DNA of 25,688 bases from DATKQI01 sp035532755 (GTDB lineage: Bacteria > Pseudomonadota > Alphaproteobacteria > Acetobacterales > Acetobacteraceae): positions 1 through 25,688 of the forward strand of contig DATKQI010000230.1 in NCBI GenBank assembly GCA_035532755.1, read 5' to 3'. Shown here piece by piece: positions 11,478 through 18,817 of this stretch (position 1 is its first letter; each line of letters opens with the position of its first letter). The position numbers were made by a program, and so were the translations under genes. Under the pieces are notes generated by a model. The model did not search any database. It saw nothing but the letters and a program-made list of their open reading frames with translations, and had not been told where the DNA came from.

Positions 11478-12194
11478 CTATTCCATCGCCCGCGGGGCGT
11501 CGCCCGCCGGCTTCGATCCGTCATCCGCGCCGGCGAATCCCGCCAGCCGATCCGCCTCGATCACCAGCGCCTCGGCCAGCCGGCCGTGCGCCACCGCAAC
11601 ATGCACCACATGGTCCCGCCCGAACACCGCCCCCAGCCGCGCGCCCGGCAGCGGCGCGATCACCGGGACCACGGCGCCGCGCAGGAACCGGGCCCGTTCG
11701 TCGGGGCTGCCGTCAGACGCCTGCACCACCAGGCCGGCGCGCCCGCCCAGCCATTCCTGGGCCTTCTGAAAGCCGCAGACCGCCTGCCCGGCACGCCGCG
11801 CAAGCCCCAGAAGCTCGACAATCCGCCGGGCAAGGCCCGCCCCCACCAGCGCCGGAAGATCGGCTGGCACCGCCACCGTTCCACGCGCGGCACGGGCGAA
11901 GGCACCACGGGCTCGCGCGGTTTCTATCACATCCCCCCGCGCGCTCAACCAGATTCCCCGCCCGGGCAGACGTGCAGTGAGGTCGGGGACCACGGAACGG
12001 TCCGGCGCCACCACGAAGCGGATCATCCGCGCCTTCGGCTGCACGGTGCGCGTGACCACGCAGCGGCGCAACGGGCCGCTGGCCGGCGATTCGTCGTCTT
12101 CGGCGCCAGGTTCAGGCTCGGGGCCGGCGCCGAGGGGTGGGGCATCAATCGTGATGCGCCTCCCCGCCCTGGCCGGCGACGGCGGGCCCGGCAT
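11478..12194 (-). CDS. ylxR: YlxR/DUF448 RNA-binding protein with fused L7Ae-like domain
   Basis: Two domains are visible. The first is YlxR/DUF448: LRRCVVTRTVQPKARMIRFVV (42-62) and RLPGRGIW (75-82), where the usual signature is GRGAW. The second is an L7Ae/YlxQ-like RNA-binding domain, LLGLARRAGQAVCGFQKAQEWL (128-149), at about 125-215. The fusion is common in alphaproteobacteria, and YlxR lies between nusA and infB in many bacteria. From ATG 12194 the protein is 238 residues and overlaps the nusA 3' end by 50 bases. The first 40 residues are proline- and acid-rich and non-conserved, so the true start is open. GGGGAGG stands 7 bases before an in-frame ATT at 12149 that overlaps the nusA stop. 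No ATG, GTG or TTG occurs between that point and the domain. Gene identity is sure; start is not. Confidence 0.88.
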   Translation of the reverse strand: MPGPPSPARAGRRITIDAPPLGAGPEPEPGAEDDESPASGPLRRCVVTRTVQPKARMIRFVVAPDRSVVPDLTARLPGRGIWLSARGDVIETARARGAFARAARGTVAVPADLPALVGAGLARRIVELLGLARRAGQAVCGFQKAQEWLGGRAGLVVQASDGSPDERARFLRGAVVPVIAPLPGARLGAVFGRDHVVHVAVAHGRLAEALVIEADRLAGFAGADDGSKPAGDAPRAME

Positions 12195-13692
12195 CGTCGG
12201 CGAACCAGTGCGCGCGGGCGCCCATGATGATTTCGTTGGCCGTCGCCTCGTCCATCGCGTCCGGCCCGACGATCTCGGTGAGTTCGTCGGAGGCGAGGTC
12301 CGCAAGATCGTCCAGCGTCTTCACGCCCTTCTCGCCGAGGGCCACCAGCATCGCCGGGGTCAGCGCCTCGATCGCGGCGATCTCGTCGGACACGCCCAGC
12401 GTCTGGCGTTTCTCGGTCAGCTCCGCGTCGCGGCGCTCCAGGAAGGCGCCGGCCCGGCGGATCAGCTCGGCCGCCACGCTTTCGTCGAAGCCCTCGATCT
12501 CGCTCAGCTCATCGACCGGCGTGAACGCCAGCTCCTCGACAGTGGTGAATCCCTCGGTCACCAGCAGCCCGGCGATCACGTCGTCCACGTCCAGCGCCTC
12601 CACGAACAGGCCGGAGCGGCGGCGGAACTCCTCCTGCCGGCGCTCGCTCTCCTCCGCCTCGGTCAGGATGTCGATGTCCCAGCGGGTAAGCTGGCTGGCA
12701 AGGCGCACGTTCTGCCCCCGCCGGCCGATCGCCAGCGACAATTGCGTATCCGGCACCACCACTTCAACGCGCCCGGCTTCTTCGTCCATGACCACCTTCG
12801 TGACTTCCGCCGGCGCGAGCGCGTTCACCACGAACGTCGCCGCCTGCGGGCTCCAGGGAATGATATCGATCTTCTCGCCTTGCAACTCGCCCACCACCGC
12901 CTGCACGCGCGAACCGCGCATGCCCACGCAGGCGCCCACCGGGTCGATCGAGGAATCCCGGCTGATCACCGCCATCTTCGCCCGCGAGCCAGGATCGCGG
13001 GAAACCGCCTTGATCTCGATGATCCCGTCGTAGATCTCGGGCACTTCCTGCGCGAACAGCTTGGCGAGGAAGCCCGGATGGGTGCGGGAGAGGAAGATCT
13101 GCGGGCCGCGCGGCTCCTCGCGCACATCGTAGATATAGGCGCGCACGCGGTCGCCGTTGCGGAAGCTCTCGCGCGGGATCAGCTCGTCGCGGCGCAGCAG
13201 CGCCTCGGACTTGCCGAGATCGACCATCAGGTTGCCGTACTCGGTGCGCTTCACCACGCCGTTGATGATCTCGCCCACCCGGTCCTTGTATTCGTTGTAC
13301 TGCCGCTTGCGCTCGTATTCGCGCACCCGCTGCACGATCACCTGCTTCGCGGTCTGCGCGGCGATGCGCCCGAAATCGATCGGCGGCAGCGGGTCGATCA
13401 GGAAGTCGCCCACGTTCTTCTCGGGCGCGAACTTGCGCGCGATGTGAACCGGGATCTGCGTCTCCTCGTTCTCCGCCGTCTCGACGATCTCCGTCCAGCG
13501 GGAGAGGCGCACGTCTCCGGTCTTGCGGTCGATGGTGGCGCGGATGTCCTTCTCGTGCCCGTAGCGCGCGCGGCCGGCCTTCTGGATGGCCTGTTCCATC
13601 GCCTCCAGCACTTCCTCGCGATCGATCGACTTCTCGCGGGCCACCGCATCGGCGACCAGCAGAAGCTCGGGGCGGGCAACAGCGGTATCCAT
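12145..13692 (-). CDS. nusA: Transcription termination/antitermination factor NusA
   Basis: NusA (515 residues) binds RNA polymerase and nascent RNA and modulates pausing, termination and antitermination. The N-terminal polymerase-binding domain covers about 1-125 and the S1 domain about 135-200 (DRVGEIINGVVKRTEYGNLMVDLG). KH1 carries GACVGMRG at 253-260 and KH2 carries AIGRRGQN at 321-328. Two acidic helix-hairpin-helix repeats (about 370-495) form the C-terminus. An ATG at 13704 would add four residues, but GAGG stands 6 bases before the ATG at 13692 and no such signal precedes 13704, so 13692 is preferred. It starts 24 bases after the rimP stop. NusA is known to autoregulate this operon in E. 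coli, which bears on the hairpin found upstream of rimP. Confidence 0.97.
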   Translation of the reverse strand: MDTAVARPELLLVADAVAREKSIDREEVLEAMEQAIQKAGRARYGHEKDIRATIDRKTGDVRLSRWTEIVETAENEETQIPVHIARKFAPEKNVGDFLIDPLPPIDFGRIAAQTAKQVIVQRVREYERKRQYNEYKDRVGEIINGVVKRTEYGNLMVDLGKSEALLRRDELIPRESFRNGDRVRAYIYDVREEPRGPQIFLSRTHPGFLAKLFAQEVPEIYDGIIEIKAVSRDPGSRAKMAVISRDSSIDPVGACVGMRGSRVQAVVGELQGEKIDIIPWSPQAATFVVNALAPAEVTKVVMDEEAGRVEVVVPDTQLSLAIGRRGQNVRLASQLTRWDIDILTEAEESERRQEEFRRRSGLFVEALDVDDVIAGLLVTEGFTTVEELAFTPVDELSEIEGFDESVAAELIRRAGAFLERRDAELTEKRQTLGVSDEIAAIEALTPAMLVALGEKGVKTLDDLADLASDELTEIVGPDAMDEATANEIIMGARAHWFADDAGPAVAGQGGEAHHD

Positions 13693-13716
13693 GTCGGACC
13701 TCATCGGTTGGTCGGA

Positions 13717-14241
13717 TCAGTTCGTCAGGGTCGGCGCCGCGGTCGCGGCGATCAGCGCATCGGTCAGCACCAGCCGCGCGCGGTGGATATCGGCATAGGG
13801 CAGCGCCACTTCGCTGCCGTCGTCGAGGCGCATCAGCGCGGCGAACGCGTCGGCACCGACGATGACGCCGGTGAGCCGCTTGCGCCCGCCTTCCAGCGGC
13901 ACCGCCATCTCGGCGCGGGCCAGATGGCCGGCGAAGCGCACCCAGTCCTTGCGCCGGGTCAGCGGCCGGTCGATCCCGGCGGAGCTGACCTCCAGCGTCC
14001 AGGCGCTGGTCATCGGGTTCTCCACGTCCAGCACCGCGCCCATCGCGGTGCTGATCGCCTCGCAATCCTCGATCGAGATGGCGGCACCGCCGGCGCGATC
14101 GGCCATGATCTGGACGGTGGGGCGGTTCTTGCCCAGGATCGCCACGCGCACCAGCTCGAACCCCATCTCGGCGAGCCGGGGCAGGAGGATGGCGGCAAGC
14201 TGGGCTTCAAGGCCGGTGTGATGTGGTTGATCAGGGTCCAA
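13717..14241 (-). CDS. rimP: Ribosome maturation factor RimP
   Basis: RimP (174 residues) acts in 30S subunit assembly. The N-terminal domain reads HTGLEAQLAAILLPRLAEMGFELVRV, then IEDCEAISTAMGAVLDVENP and LEVSSAGIDRPLTRRKDW, all standard for the family. The Sm-like C-terminal domain follows. The start is the TTG at 14241, giving MDPDQPHHTGLEAQ. No ATG or GTG precedes the conserved core, and upstream in-frame sequence encodes a hairpin and a poly-T tract rather than protein. No clear ribosome-binding site is visible ahead of the TTG; the expected place is filled by the T-tract. It is the first gene of the rimP-nusA-ylxR-infB-rbfA operon. Weak initiation could be part of the control of the operon. 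Confidence 0.92.
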   Translation of the reverse strand: MDPDQPHHTGLEAQLAAILLPRLAEMGFELVRVAILGKNRPTVQIMADRAGGAAISIEDCEAISTAMGAVLDVENPMTSAWTLEVSSAGIDRPLTRRKDWVRFAGHLARAEMAVPLEGGRKRLTGVIVGADAFAALMRLDDGSEVALPYADIHRARLVLTDALIAATAAPTLTN

Positions 14242-14244
14242 AAC

Positions 14245-14270
14245 AAAAAAGGCGGCCCGCGAAGGCCACC
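14245..14270 (-). terminator. Intrinsic-terminator-like hairpin in the rimP leader
   Basis: On the minus strand GGTGGCC (14270-14264) pairs with GGCCGCC (14257-14251) over seven pairs, one of them G-U, around the loop TTCGCG. T6 follows (14250-14245), then G and T4. This is a textbook intrinsic terminator placed directly before the TTG start of rimP, whose first T lies within the second T run. It may act as an attenuator of the operon or end a short leader RNA started at the promoter just upstream. Confidence 0.75.
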
Positions 14271-14294
14271 CCCATCCGAAGGAGATTTTTTTGC

Positions 14295-14323
14295 CATATA
14301 GCGCGCGGCCCGGTCCGCCGCAA
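14295..14323 (-). promoter_or_regulatory. Putative sigma-70-type promoter of the rimP-nusA-infB operon
   Basis: Minus-strand TTGCGG (14323-14318) and TATATG (14300-14295) are separated by exactly 17 bases. Transcription would start near 14288, giving a leader of roughly 47 bases that contains the terminator-like hairpin and ends at the rimP start. The -10 context TATATGGC is shared with the putative mucR promoter. Confidence 0.55.
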
Positions 14324-14433
14324 GCCGTGGCATCGCGATCATGGGCCCGCCGTGCCGGGTTGCGGCGGCAGCAGGCCGCATCCACACTGCGCGCATCCGG
14401 CCGGGCAACTGCCCCGCATTGATGGAGGCGGCG

Positions 14434-15573
14434 ATGCGCCGGCTGCAGTGTCTGGACGGGTTGCGCGGCATCCTCGCCGTCTATGTGATGGCCGGGCATC
14501 TGCTGCCGTTCCTGGTGCTGCCGGCCGCTTTCGCCCCGCTGCGCGCGGCGGCTTCGCACGGGCTCGCCGCGGTCGATCTGTTCTTCGCGCTCAGCGGCTT
14601 GGTCATCGTCCAATCCCTTGGCGGCTTCGGCGACCGGGCGGGGCCGTTCCTGCTCGCGCGCGCCGCACGGCTGTTCCCCACCTATCTGGTCGTGCTGCTG
14701 GCCGCGGGTCTGGTTCTCGCCCTGGGCGATCCGCTTTCCGCGATGCCCTGGCTCTCCGGTCCCGGCGCGGGGCATGGCGCGCGCGCGATCTGGCAGCCGG
14801 GCTGGCCGCTGCCCTGGCGCGCGCACCTGCTCGCACATCTGACGATGACCCACGGCCTGCTGCCGCACGCGGTGCTGCCCTATGCCTATGTCTCGATCCT
14901 CGGGCCGGCCTGGAGCCTCAGCACCGAATGGCAGTTCTACCTGCTCATCCCGCTGCTTGTGGCGGCGATCGGGGGCAGCCGGCAACACCCGTTCCGGCTG
15001 GCCGCCGCCTTCCTCGCGCTCGCCGCTCTCGGCCTCGCGGCGCAGCACGTGCTGCCGGCGCCCTGGCGGTTCAGCCGCGCCTTCCTGCCGAACGCGGCAC
15101 CATATTTCGCGCTCGGCATCGCCAGCACGCCGCTGTTCCGCCAGCCCCGGTGGGCGGATTTCGCCGGCTATGCACTGGTGCTCGCGGCCGTGCTGGTCTT
15201 CGCGCTGGCGCGTGGCGGGGGCGGCAAACTTTTGCCGCCGCTGGCGTGGACGCTGTGTCTCGCCGTCCAGGCCGCACCGGGCCACGTCCTGCTCCGCCCA
15301 TTCGCGCGATTGCTGCGGGCCGGGCCGGTACTGTGGCTCGGCGCGGTGTCCTATCCGCTCTATCTCGTCAACGAACCCGTCCAGCGGTTGCTGGCGCTGG
15401 TGATCGCCCCGCTGTGCGGCGGGAACGGCGCCGTCTTCAGCCTGGCATGGGCGCCGGCCGCGGTGGTGCTGCCGTTGGCCGCGGCGTGGCTGCTGCATCG
15501 CCATGTCGAACGCCCCAGCCACCGCTGGGGCCGTGCGGTGGCGGCCCGCCATGCGCTCGCCGCCTCCTTTTGA
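14434..15573 (+). CDS. OafA/YrhL-type membrane acyltransferase (acyltransferase 3 family), second copy
   Basis: This 379-residue polytopic inner-membrane acyltransferase opens with MRRLQCLDGLRGILAVYVMAGH. It then shows AAVDLFFALSGLVIVQS, SILGPAWSLSTEWQFYLLIPLL and a terminal HRHVERPSHRWG, the general pattern of the OafA/YrhL family that moves acyl groups onto sugars or lipids. ATG 14434 is preferred because GGAGG stands 5 bases upstream. The ATG at 14422 is 12 bases upstream and carries that GGAGG within its own second codons, and the longer frame from 14341 has no signal. It is transcribed divergently from rimP, so the two share about 190 bases of upstream DNA. It resembles the acyltransferase at 7115-8365 in family only. 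Substrate is unknown. Confidence 0.85.
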   Translation: MRRLQCLDGLRGILAVYVMAGHLLPFLVLPAAFAPLRAAASHGLAAVDLFFALSGLVIVQSLGGFGDRAGPFLLARAARLFPTYLVVLLAAGLVLALGDPLSAMPWLSGPGAGHGARAIWQPGWPLPWRAHLLAHLTMTHGLLPHAVLPYAYVSILGPAWSLSTEWQFYLLIPLLVAAIGGSRQHPFRLAAAFLALAALGLAAQHVLPAPWRFSRAFLPNAAPYFALGIASTPLFRQPRWADFAGYALVLAAVLVFALARGGGGKLLPPLAWTLCLAVQAAPGHVLLRPFARLLRAGPVLWLGAVSYPLYLVNEPVQRLLALVIAPLCGGNGAVFSLAWAPAAVVLPLAAAWLLHRHVERPSHRWGRAVAARHALAASF

Positions 15574-15623
15574 CACCGCCGCCGCCGCTGCGCTCAATAA
15601 CCGCAGCATCCCGGGATGAAGCC

Positions 15624-16301
15624 ATGGCCGGCCACCGCACCGCGTTCCTGTTCGACCTCGACGGCACGCTGGTGGACAGCGTGTACCAGCACGTGCTCGC
15701 CTGGAAGGAGGCGCTGGATGCGGAGGGCATCCACCTCTCGGTCTGGCGCATCCATCGCAAGATCGGCATGAGCGGCGGGCTGTTCACCAACATGCTGCTG
15801 CGCGAGACGAACCAGGAGATGACGCCGGAACGGGTGGAACACATGCGCGCCCGGCATGCCGAGACCTATCGCCGCAACGGCCACCAGATCCGTCCGCTGC
15901 CTGGCGCGCGTGATCTGCTGGATGCGCTTTCCGCCGCCGACATCCCCTGGGCGATCGCCACCAGCGGCCGGATGGAAACCGCCGCCACCAATCTCGCCGC
16001 CCTTGGGGTCGATCCGGCCACGCGCGTCGTCGTCACCCGGGACATGGTGCAGCACGCGAAGCCGGACCCGGACCTGTTCGTGGAAGCCGCCCGCCGGCTG
16101 GACGTGCCGATCGAAACCGCGATGGTGGTGGGCGACAGCATCTGGGACATGCTCGCCGCCCAGCGCGCCCGGGCGCTCGGCGTCGGCCTGCTGTCCGGCG
16201 GCTACGGCGAGGACGAGCTGGACCGCGCCGGCGCCTACCGCGTGTATGAAGATCCGGCGGATCTGCTGCGTCACCTGGACGAGGTCGGCGGCCGCCGTTG
16301 A
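15624..16301 (+). CDS. HAD-superfamily hydrolase (phosphoglycolate phosphatase/beta-phosphoglucomutase-like)
   Basis: This 225-residue cytoplasmic HAD phosphatase has all four motifs: DLDGT with D11 and D13, the Thr/Ser of IATSGR at 113-114, K146 in HAKPDPDLF and GDSIWDM with D171 and D175. A helical cap lies between motif I and II (about 20-90), as in phosphoglycolate phosphatase and beta-phosphoglucomutase relatives. Substrate cannot be assigned from sequence. ATG 15624 starts directly before the conserved core. The surrounding open frame reaching back to 14223 is a shadow of the acyltransferase. It begins 50 bases after the acyltransferase stop on the same strand and converges on the dehydrogenase with only 3 bases between them. 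Confidence 0.9.
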   Translation: MAGHRTAFLFDLDGTLVDSVYQHVLAWKEALDAEGIHLSVWRIHRKIGMSGGLFTNMLLRETNQEMTPERVEHMRARHAETYRRNGHQIRPLPGARDLLDALSAADIPWAIATSGRMETAATNLAALGVDPATRVVVTRDMVQHAKPDPDLFVEAARRLDVPIETAMVVGDSIWDMLAAQRARALGVGLLSGGYGEDELDRAGAYRVYEDPADLLRHLDEVGGRR

Positions 16302-16304
16302 TAT

Positions 16305-17267
16305 CTACGGGTGAACGATGCGGTCGGCGGGGACGATACCGCCGGTCAGCACGGTGGCGATGCATTCGGCCGCCATCACGCCCATGCGGATCAGCGCGCC
16401 GGGTGTCACGCCCGCGAGATGCGGGGTGAGGATGGCGCGCGGGTGGCGCCGCAGCGGATTGTCGGCCGCCGGGGGTTCGGCCTCCGTCACGTCGAGCCCG
16501 GCGCCGGCGATGTGGCCGGATTCGAGCGCGGCGTGCAGGGCGGCTTCATCGACGATGCCGCCGCGGGCGGTGTTGATCACCAGCGCCCCCGCGGGCAGGG
16601 CGGCGAGGGCGGCGGCGTCGATCAGGTGATGCGTCGCCGGGTTCAGCGGGCAATGCAGGGAGAGGATGTCCGCTTGCGGCAGCAGCGTTGCCAGGGTGTC
16701 GCAGCGCGTGACGGCGGCGAAGGCGGAAGCGGGGGCGGCAGGGTCGAAGGCGAACGCCGTCATGCCGAAGGCGGCGCCGAGCCGCGCCATGGCCTGCCCG
16801 ATCGCGCCGAAGCCGATCAGCCCCAGCCGCGCGCCGGCGAGATCGCGTACCGCGGGCGCGCCTTCCCGCCAATGGCCGGCGGCGACGTGGGCGGACAGGC
16901 CAGGGAGGTTCTTCGTCAGCGCCAGGATCAGCGCCATCGCATGCTCCGCGACGGCCATGGTGTTCGAGCCGGGGGCGCGGGTGACGAGGATGCCGCGCGC
17001 GGCGGCGGCGGCCAGATCGACATCGTCCACCCCCACGCCATGCCGGGCGACGATGCGCAGCCGGGCGGACGCGGCCATTCCCGCCGCATCCACCGGCCCC
17101 TGGCGGGAGAGGATGGCATCCGCCCGCACCGCGCCGGCCCGCTCGGCGACGGCGGCGGCGGTGGGGTAGGGCGGCATGTAGTGGATGGCGCAGCCGGCCG
17201 CCTCCAGCACCTCCACGGCGGGCGGCGCCAGACGGGGTGCGGTCATCACCACGTTGAAACGGGTCAT
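16305..17267 (-). CDS. D-isomer-specific 2-hydroxyacid dehydrogenase (phosphoglycerate dehydrogenase-like)
   Basis: This 320-residue NAD-dependent enzyme of the SerA-like family should interconvert a 2-hydroxy acid and a 2-keto acid. The NAD motif GFGAIG is at 152-157, preceded by LAGARLGLI. The catalytic residues are in place: R235 in NTARGGIVDE, E262 in GLDVTEAEP and H283 in LTPHLAG. RIVARHGVGVDDVD near 71-84 is also typical. It lacks the C-terminal ACT or ASB regulatory region of full serine-pathway enzymes, so a role other than serine synthesis is likely. ATG 17267 begins 23 bases after olsB on the same strand, and the product from there has the standard family length. Substrate is unresolved between phosphoglycerate, glyoxylate/hydroxypyruvate and related acids. 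Confidence 0.88.
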   Translation of the reverse strand: MTRFNVVMTAPRLAPPAVEVLEAAGCAIHYMPPYPTAAAVAERAGAVRADAILSRQGPVDAAGMAASARLRIVARHGVGVDDVDLAAAAARGILVTRAPGSNTMAVAEHAMALILALTKNLPGLSAHVAAGHWREGAPAVRDLAGARLGLIGFGAIGQAMARLGAAFGMTAFAFDPAAPASAFAAVTRCDTLATLLPQADILSLHCPLNPATHHLIDAAALAALPAGALVINTARGGIVDEAALHAALESGHIAGAGLDVTEAEPPAADNPLRRHPRAILTPHLAGVTPGALIRMGVMAAECIATVLTGGIVPADRIVHP

Positions 17268-17290
17268 CGGCGGCTCAATGCTCAAGAATA

Positions 17291-18130
17291 TCAGTCCAGG
17301 GCGTCGCGCAACTGCCGCTCGTAATGGCGATAATACTTGTCGGTGACAAGATCGGTCTTCACCACCACTGCCACGTCGGTGGTGTTGAACTGGCTGTCGA
17401 TCACCGCGCCGTCGCCCACGAAGCCGCCCAGGCGCAGGTAGCCCTTGATCAGCGGCGGCAGTGTCGCGAGCGTGCGGCGGATGTCGATGCGGGCGGGGTC
17501 GGTCCGGCGCATGTCGATGAAGCGCAGCGGCACGGCGCGCGGGCGCAGCGCCGGCGGGGCGAGGTGATTGTACCACAGATACGTCAGCTCGCCGGCCAGG
17601 GCATCGGGGTCGGTGCCCGGCAGGCTGGCGCAGCCGAACATCAGGTCGATCTGGTGGCGGAACACGTAGGCGGCGATGCCGCGCCAGAGCAGTTGCATCA
17701 CCGCCCGGTTGCGATAGGCGGCATCGACGCAGGAGCGGCCGAGTTCCAGCACGCGGCCGGGGAATTGCAGCACCGGGGCGATGTCGTACTCGTCGGCCGA
17801 ATAGAAATGGCCGATGCGCGCGGCGGCCTCGCGCTGGATCAGCCGGTAGGTGCCCACCACGCCCTCCGCGCCGGAGCCGATGTCGTGGTCCACCACCAAC
17901 AGGTGGTCGGCCACGGTGTCGAAGGCATCGCGGTCACGGAAGCTGGCGGCGGCGGCGGCATCGGGCACCGCGCCCATCTCGTCATAGAAGATGCGGTAGC
18001 GCAGCGCCTGCACGGCGTCGATCTCGGCATCGCTCACGGCGACCCGCACGCCGAGGTTTCCGGCGCGCAATTCGCCGAAGCCGGTGTTGCCGGCCGGGGG
18101 CGGAACGCGCAGCGGCGTCTCGGCGGTCAC
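17291..18130 (-). CDS. olsB: OlsB-like L-ornithine N-alpha-acyltransferase
   Basis: This 279-residue member of the OlsB/GNAT-like group should transfer a 3-hydroxyacyl chain from acyl carrier protein to ornithine, the first step of ornithine-lipid synthesis. Signatures are LRYRIFYDEMGA (43-54), VVGTYRLI (91-98), GHFYSADEYD (107-116), RVLELGRSCVDAAYR (126-140), FGCASLPGTDP (165-175) and IKGYLRLGGFVGDGAVID near the end. The start is GTG 18130, which overlaps the fur stop as GTGA, so translation is probably coupled to fur. The partner acyltransferase OlsA is not in the window. Ornithine lipids replace phospholipids under phosphate or other stress in many alphaproteobacteria. The family call is good, although close hemolysin-like relatives share the same pattern. 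Confidence 0.85.
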   Translation of the reverse strand: MTAETPLRVPPPAGNTGFGELRAGNLGVRVAVSDAEIDAVQALRYRIFYDEMGAVPDAAAAASFRDRDAFDTVADHLLVVDHDIGSGAEGVVGTYRLIQREAAARIGHFYSADEYDIAPVLQFPGRVLELGRSCVDAAYRNRAVMQLLWRGIAAYVFRHQIDLMFGCASLPGTDPDALAGELTYLWYNHLAPPALRPRAVPLRFIDMRRTDPARIDIRRTLATLPPLIKGYLRLGGFVGDGAVIDSQFNTTDVAVVVKTDLVTDKYYRHYERQLRDALD

Positions 18131-18618
18131 CGCGACACCCTGCCCTGCTTGGCGGCCGGGGCGCCCACCGCCTCGGGCTGGTGGGAATGGCCGTTGGTGG
18201 TGGCCGGCATGGCGGCATGGCGGCGGCCGAACAGCTCCAGCCGGTAGGACACGAGGTCGAACCCCAGCCGGGTCGCGATCGAGTGGATGAAGGCGTCCTG
18301 CGCGGGATCGGTGAATTCGATCACCTTGCCGCTGTCCACGTCGATCAGGTGGTGGTGCTGGCCCTGGCTGGTCGGCTCATACCGCGCCCGCCCGCCGCCG
18401 AAATCCCGCCGTTCCAGGATGCCGTTCTCCTCCAGCAGGCGCACCGTGCGATAGACGGTGGCGACCGAGATGCGGTTGTCGAGCGCGGTGGCGCGGCGAT
18501 ACAGCTCCTCCACATCCGGATGGTCGGCGGCATCGGACAGCACGCGGGCGATGACGCGGCGCTGCCCCGTCATCTTCAGGCCCTTCTCGATGCACAGGCG
18601 CTCGATGCGCGATTCCAT
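18127..18618 (-). CDS. fur: Fur-family metal-responsive transcriptional regulator
   Basis: This 163-residue regulator has the Fur winged helix: KGLKMTGQRRVIARVL, DHPDVEELY, ISVATVYRTVRLLEENGILER, then QHHHLIDVDSGKVIEF. Numbering matches E. coli Fur almost exactly. The residues of one site are kept (H33, E81, H88, H90), as is E101. At the other site E. coli H87, D89, E108 and H125 are Q87, H89, D108 and Y125. There is no CxxC pair, which is normal for alphaproteobacterial members. A tail rich in His, Ala and Pro follows. ATG 18618 is chosen because GAAGG stands 7 bases upstream; the frame extends to 18699 without such a signal. Its stop overlaps the olsB GTG. Alphaproteobacterial Fur proteins may sense iron or manganese (Mur). 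Confidence 0.9.
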   Translation of the reverse strand: MESRIERLCIEKGLKMTGQRRVIARVLSDAADHPDVEELYRRATALDNRISVATVYRTVRLLEENGILERRDFGGGRARYEPTSQGQHHHLIDVDSGKVIEFTDPAQDAFIHSIATRLGFDLVSYRLELFGRRHAAMPATTNGHSHQPEAVGAPAAKQGRVSR

Positions 18619-18696
18619 CGGATGCCTTCTGGACCATCTCTCGGCCCCGGTCCATCCCGGGCCGGATGGGGTATGCCGGAGCCGGGGCGTGCCCCG

Positions 18697-18722
18697 CATG
18701 CCGACAACGCCATGCCGACAAC
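18697..18722. repeat. Tandem 12-base direct repeat upstream of fur
   Basis: CATGCCGACAAC occurs exactly at 18697-18708 and again at 18711-18722, a period of 14 bases. It lies 79-104 bases upstream of the fur start. It could be a regulator site or a local duplication. Confidence 0.7.
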
Positions 18723-18817
18723 AGCGGGTCAGGCCCGCTCCCAGCCCCTACCCTACAGGGAAGCGGAATGTGGACGCAAACCGGCCGTGGCCCTGCCTGC
18801 CGAGGCCTGGGATGCGT

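Noticed and set aside
11977..14301. Plus-strand open frame of 774 codons opposite ylxR, nusA and rimP
   Set aside because: Antisense shadow rich in His, Arg and Asp; crosses three gene boundaries of a conserved operon.
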